Assembly: GCA_900319895.1 (NCBI GenBank)
Contig: ONQK01000162.1
Location: 1-6,291, forward strand
Reading direction: 5' to 3'
Length of the DNA stretch: 6,291 nt
From: an uncultured Prevotella sp.
GTDB taxonomy: Bacteria > Bacteroidota > Bacteroidia > Bacteroidales > Bacteroidaceae
A program made the position numbers and the translations under genes. A model generated the notes under the pieces. It searched no databases. It saw only the letters and a program-made list of their open reading frames with translations, and had not been told where the DNA came from. Shown here in pieces: positions 4,453 to 6,291 of this stretch (the stretch's first letter is position 1; every line of letters begins with the position of its first letter).

Positions 4453-5985
4453 ATGCAAAAACTTCACCCCATAATGTTTGTCGGAACCGGCAGTGATGTC
4501 GGGAAGAGCCTCATCGCCGCCGCCTTCTGCCGAATTTTCAGGCAAGACGGCTGGCACCCGGCACCATTTAAGGCGCAAAACATGGCCCTGAACTCATTTG
4601 CCACGCAAGAAGGCCTGGAAATAGGGAGGGCGCAGGCGGTGCAGGCAGAAGCAGCCGGCATCAAATGCCACACAGACATGAACCCGCTCCTGCTAAAACC
4701 GCAGTCGGGCCACACTTGCCAAGTTGTGCTCAACGGAAAACCGCTGGGCAGCCGGACGGCTTACGATTTCTGGGAAAAAGGAGGCAAGCAAGAGAAGTGC
4801 GATGACGGCAAAGGGCGTCCGAAAATAGACTTTAGGGACGAAGTGTGCCAAGCGTTTGACCGGCTGGAAAAGCGCTACAATCCAATCGTCATGGAAGGCG
4901 CCGGCAGCATTTCCGAGATGAACCTTAGCAAAACCGACATCGTCAACATGCCCATGGCCCAACACGCGGATGCCGATGTCTTTTTAGTCGCCGACATCGA
5001 CCGCGGCGGCGTTTTCGCCTCTGTCTACGGTAGCGTTGCATTGCAAAGCCCACAAGACCGGGCGCGCATCAAAGGTGTTATCATCAACAAGTTCAGGGGC
5101 GACATGCGCCTCTTTGACGAAGGCAAAAAACTACTGGAGCAACTCTGCGGCATCCCTGTCTTGGGCATCATACCTTACTTCAAGGACATTCACATCGAGG
5201 AAGAAGACAGTGTCGCCCTGGCGCAAAAACCGATGCACGCCAAACACGGGAAAGTGAATATCGCCGTCGTACTGCTTCAACATTTGTCCAATTACACCGA
5301 CTTCAACGCACTGGAACATGACCAAAGGGTGCATCTCTTTTACACCAACAATGTAGAAGACCTTGCCAAGGCCGACATCATCATCATCCCCGGCTCAAAA
5401 TCGACACTGAACGACTTGTACGAAATGCGTCGCAACGGTGTGGCGAAGACAATAGTCGAGGCATACCGCAACGGTGCCGGCGTGCTGGGGATCTGCGGAG
5501 GATTCCAGCTCATGGGCGTTGAAGTCTGCGACCCCGACCATGTGGAAGGGTGCATCGGACAGCTGCCCGGCCTTGGGCTGCTCCCCACCACGACGACCAT
5601 CACCACGGCGAAAACAACCCGCCAGGTTCGCTTTTCCATACAATCCGCCCCCAGCGGCACACCCATGAGTGGATATGAGATACACCAAGGCGTGACCAAG
5701 CCTTTCGGCGACGCGCCCGCCCGACCGCTGGCAGTCTTGGAAGACGGTCAGGAGGACGGCTACTTCGTCAACGGCCGATGTATGGGAACCTACCTCCATG
5801 GCATACTGGACAACGCGGCATTCATCGACTTCCTGCTGGCACCATTTGCCCATAAGGTCGGACAGGCCAGCGCACCATTCGACTATGCCCAATTCAAAGA
5901 AGAACAATACGACAGGCTTGCCCAACATATCCGGCAACACGTCGACATTAATAAAATCTACAAAATACTAAAAGACAATGATTAA
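4453..5985 (+). CDS. cobQ: Cobyric acid synthase (glutamine-hydrolysing)
   Basis: CobQ (CbiP) performs four ATP-dependent amidations, at side chains b, d, e and g of adenosylcobyrinic acid a,c-diamide, to give adenosylcobyric acid, using ammonia from glutamine. The 510-residue protein has an N-terminal dethiobiotin-synthetase-like ATP domain with the loop GTGSDVGKS (11-19), FKAQNMALNS (39-48), VMEGAGSISEMNL (146-158) and ADIDRGGVFASVYGS (180-194). It is followed by a class I glutamine amidotransferase domain with PGSKSTLNDL (313-322), nucleophile Cys348 in GICGG, GYEIH (407-411) and catalytic His449 in GTYLHGILDN. Both active sites look complete. The ATG at 4453 is chosen because MQKLHPIMFVGTGSDVGKS is the normal start. 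A TTG at 4429 in the same frame adds only 8 residues that do not fit. Residues about 107-126 (rich in K, G and D) look like a small insertion compared with enteric CbiP as I recall it. Its stop overlaps the next gene. Confidence 0.96.
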   Translation: MQKLHPIMFVGTGSDVGKSLIAAAFCRIFRQDGWHPAPFKAQNMALNSFATQEGLEIGRAQAVQAEAAGIKCHTDMNPLLLKPQSGHTCQVVLNGKPLGSRTAYDFWEKGGKQEKCDDGKGRPKIDFRDEVCQAFDRLEKRYNPIVMEGAGSISEMNLSKTDIVNMPMAQHADADVFLVADIDRGGVFASVYGSVALQSPQDRARIKGVIINKFRGDMRLFDEGKKLLEQLCGIPVLGIIPYFKDIHIEEEDSVALAQKPMHAKHGKVNIAVVLLQHLSNYTDFNALEHDQRVHLFYTNNVEDLAKADIIIIPGSKSTLNDLYEMRRNGVAKTIVEAYRNGAGVLGICGGFQLMGVEVCDPDHVEGCIGQLPGLGLLPTTTTITTAKTTRQVRFSIQSAPSGTPMSGYEIHQGVTKPFGDAPARPLAVLEDGQEDGYFVNGRCMGTYLHGILDNAAFIDFLLAPFAHKVGQASAPFDYAQFKEEQYDRLAQHIRQHVDINKIYKILKDND

Positions 5986-6291
5986 CGGACACGGTGACGA
6001 CCTCTACCAATACAGTAACATTAAGATGAACTTCTCATCCAACATCTGCCCCGCAAAAGAGGACAGAGGGTTGAGAAAATGCCTGACCGATGCCATCAGC
6101 CTCATAGGCCACTATCCCGAGCCCGAGGCATGGTCGCTTGAACAATTAATTGCACAAAAAGAAAGAGTCGACCCAAGATGCGTGCTTGTGACCAGCGGTG
6201 CCACCGAGGCCATATACCTCATTGCACAGGCATTTCCCATCAAGCCGCGCATCATGACGCCAACATTCACCGAATATGCAGATGCGCTGAG
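5978..6291 (+). CDS. cobD: CobD-like threonine-phosphate decarboxylase / class I-II aminotransferase, 3' end missing
   Basis: The ATG at 5978 lies inside the end of cobQ (shared ATGATTAA, 8 bases), which indicates translational coupling. The 104 visible codons begin MINGHGDDLYQYSNIKMNFS and contain SSNICP, the HYPEPEAWSLEQLIA segment and VTSGATEAIYLIAQAF (71-86), the fold-type-I PLP pattern in which G-A-T-E helps bind the cofactor phosphate. The family includes CobD, which decarboxylates L-threonine phosphate to aminopropanol phosphate, and histidinol-phosphate aminotransferase. The HGD start, N-F-S-S-N segment and position directly after cobQ favour CobD. The catalytic lysine lies beyond the window, so the enzyme class within the family is inferred mainly from context. 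Confidence 0.83.
   Translation, partial: MINGHGDDLYQYSNIKMNFSSNICPAKEDRGLRKCLTDAISLIGHYPEPEAWSLEQLIAQKERVDPRCVLVTSGATEAIYLIAQAFPIKPRIMTPTFTEYADAL

Noticed and set aside
1..6291. CRISPR arrays, tRNA or rRNA genes, insertion sequences, attachment sites
   Set aside because: I saw no repeated direct-repeat spacing, no tRNA cloverleaf, no transposase or integrase motif and no terminal repeats on either strand.

Overview
The window looks like a chromosomal segment from the order Bacteroidales, most likely Prevotellaceae or a close relative. The support is the ispD-recG gene pair, the sequence flavour of the cobyric acid synthase, and promoter-like sites matching the Bacteroidota pattern (TTG/TTTG near -33 and TAnnTTTG near -7) instead of sigma-70 boxes. 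Family placement is an inference. No tRNA, rRNA, CRISPR array, insertion sequence or integrase is visible.

Right half (about 1440-6291): four confident, intact housekeeping or cofactor genes. On the minus strand, ispD (MEP isoprenoid pathway) is followed 11 bases later by recG (branch-migrating helicase), apparently as one transcript from a promoter just before ispD. On the plus strand, divergent from ispD, cobQ/cbiP (cobyric acid synthase) overlaps by 8 bases a CobD-like PLP enzyme cut off by the window end. The last two act in late cobalamin assembly: CobQ amidates the corrin ring, and CobD supplies the aminopropanol arm. No B12 riboswitch is visible before cobQ.

Left part (1-1439): AT-rich and hard to read. 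Reading the minus strand after recG gives a run of small membrane or lipoprotein genes, most of which appear broken. (1) Positions 895-1275: a lipoprotein with a clear lipobox and its own promoter, interrupted in frame by TAG at codon 42. (2) Positions 694-868: a tiny membrane protein that reads well only across a one-base frame change. (3) Positions 199-557: a gene whose second half, with the C-terminal membrane helix, is reached only by a -1 shift at a run of six T. (4) Positions 1-123: the possible start of a further gene leaving the window. Genes 1 and 3 share length, layout and a short motif (S-L-x-Q-x-F followed by a membrane helix and a charged tail), so they may be tandem relatives. 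I cannot assign a function. Decay of a non-essential module is the simplest reading; recoding, phase variation or local sequence error are alternatives.
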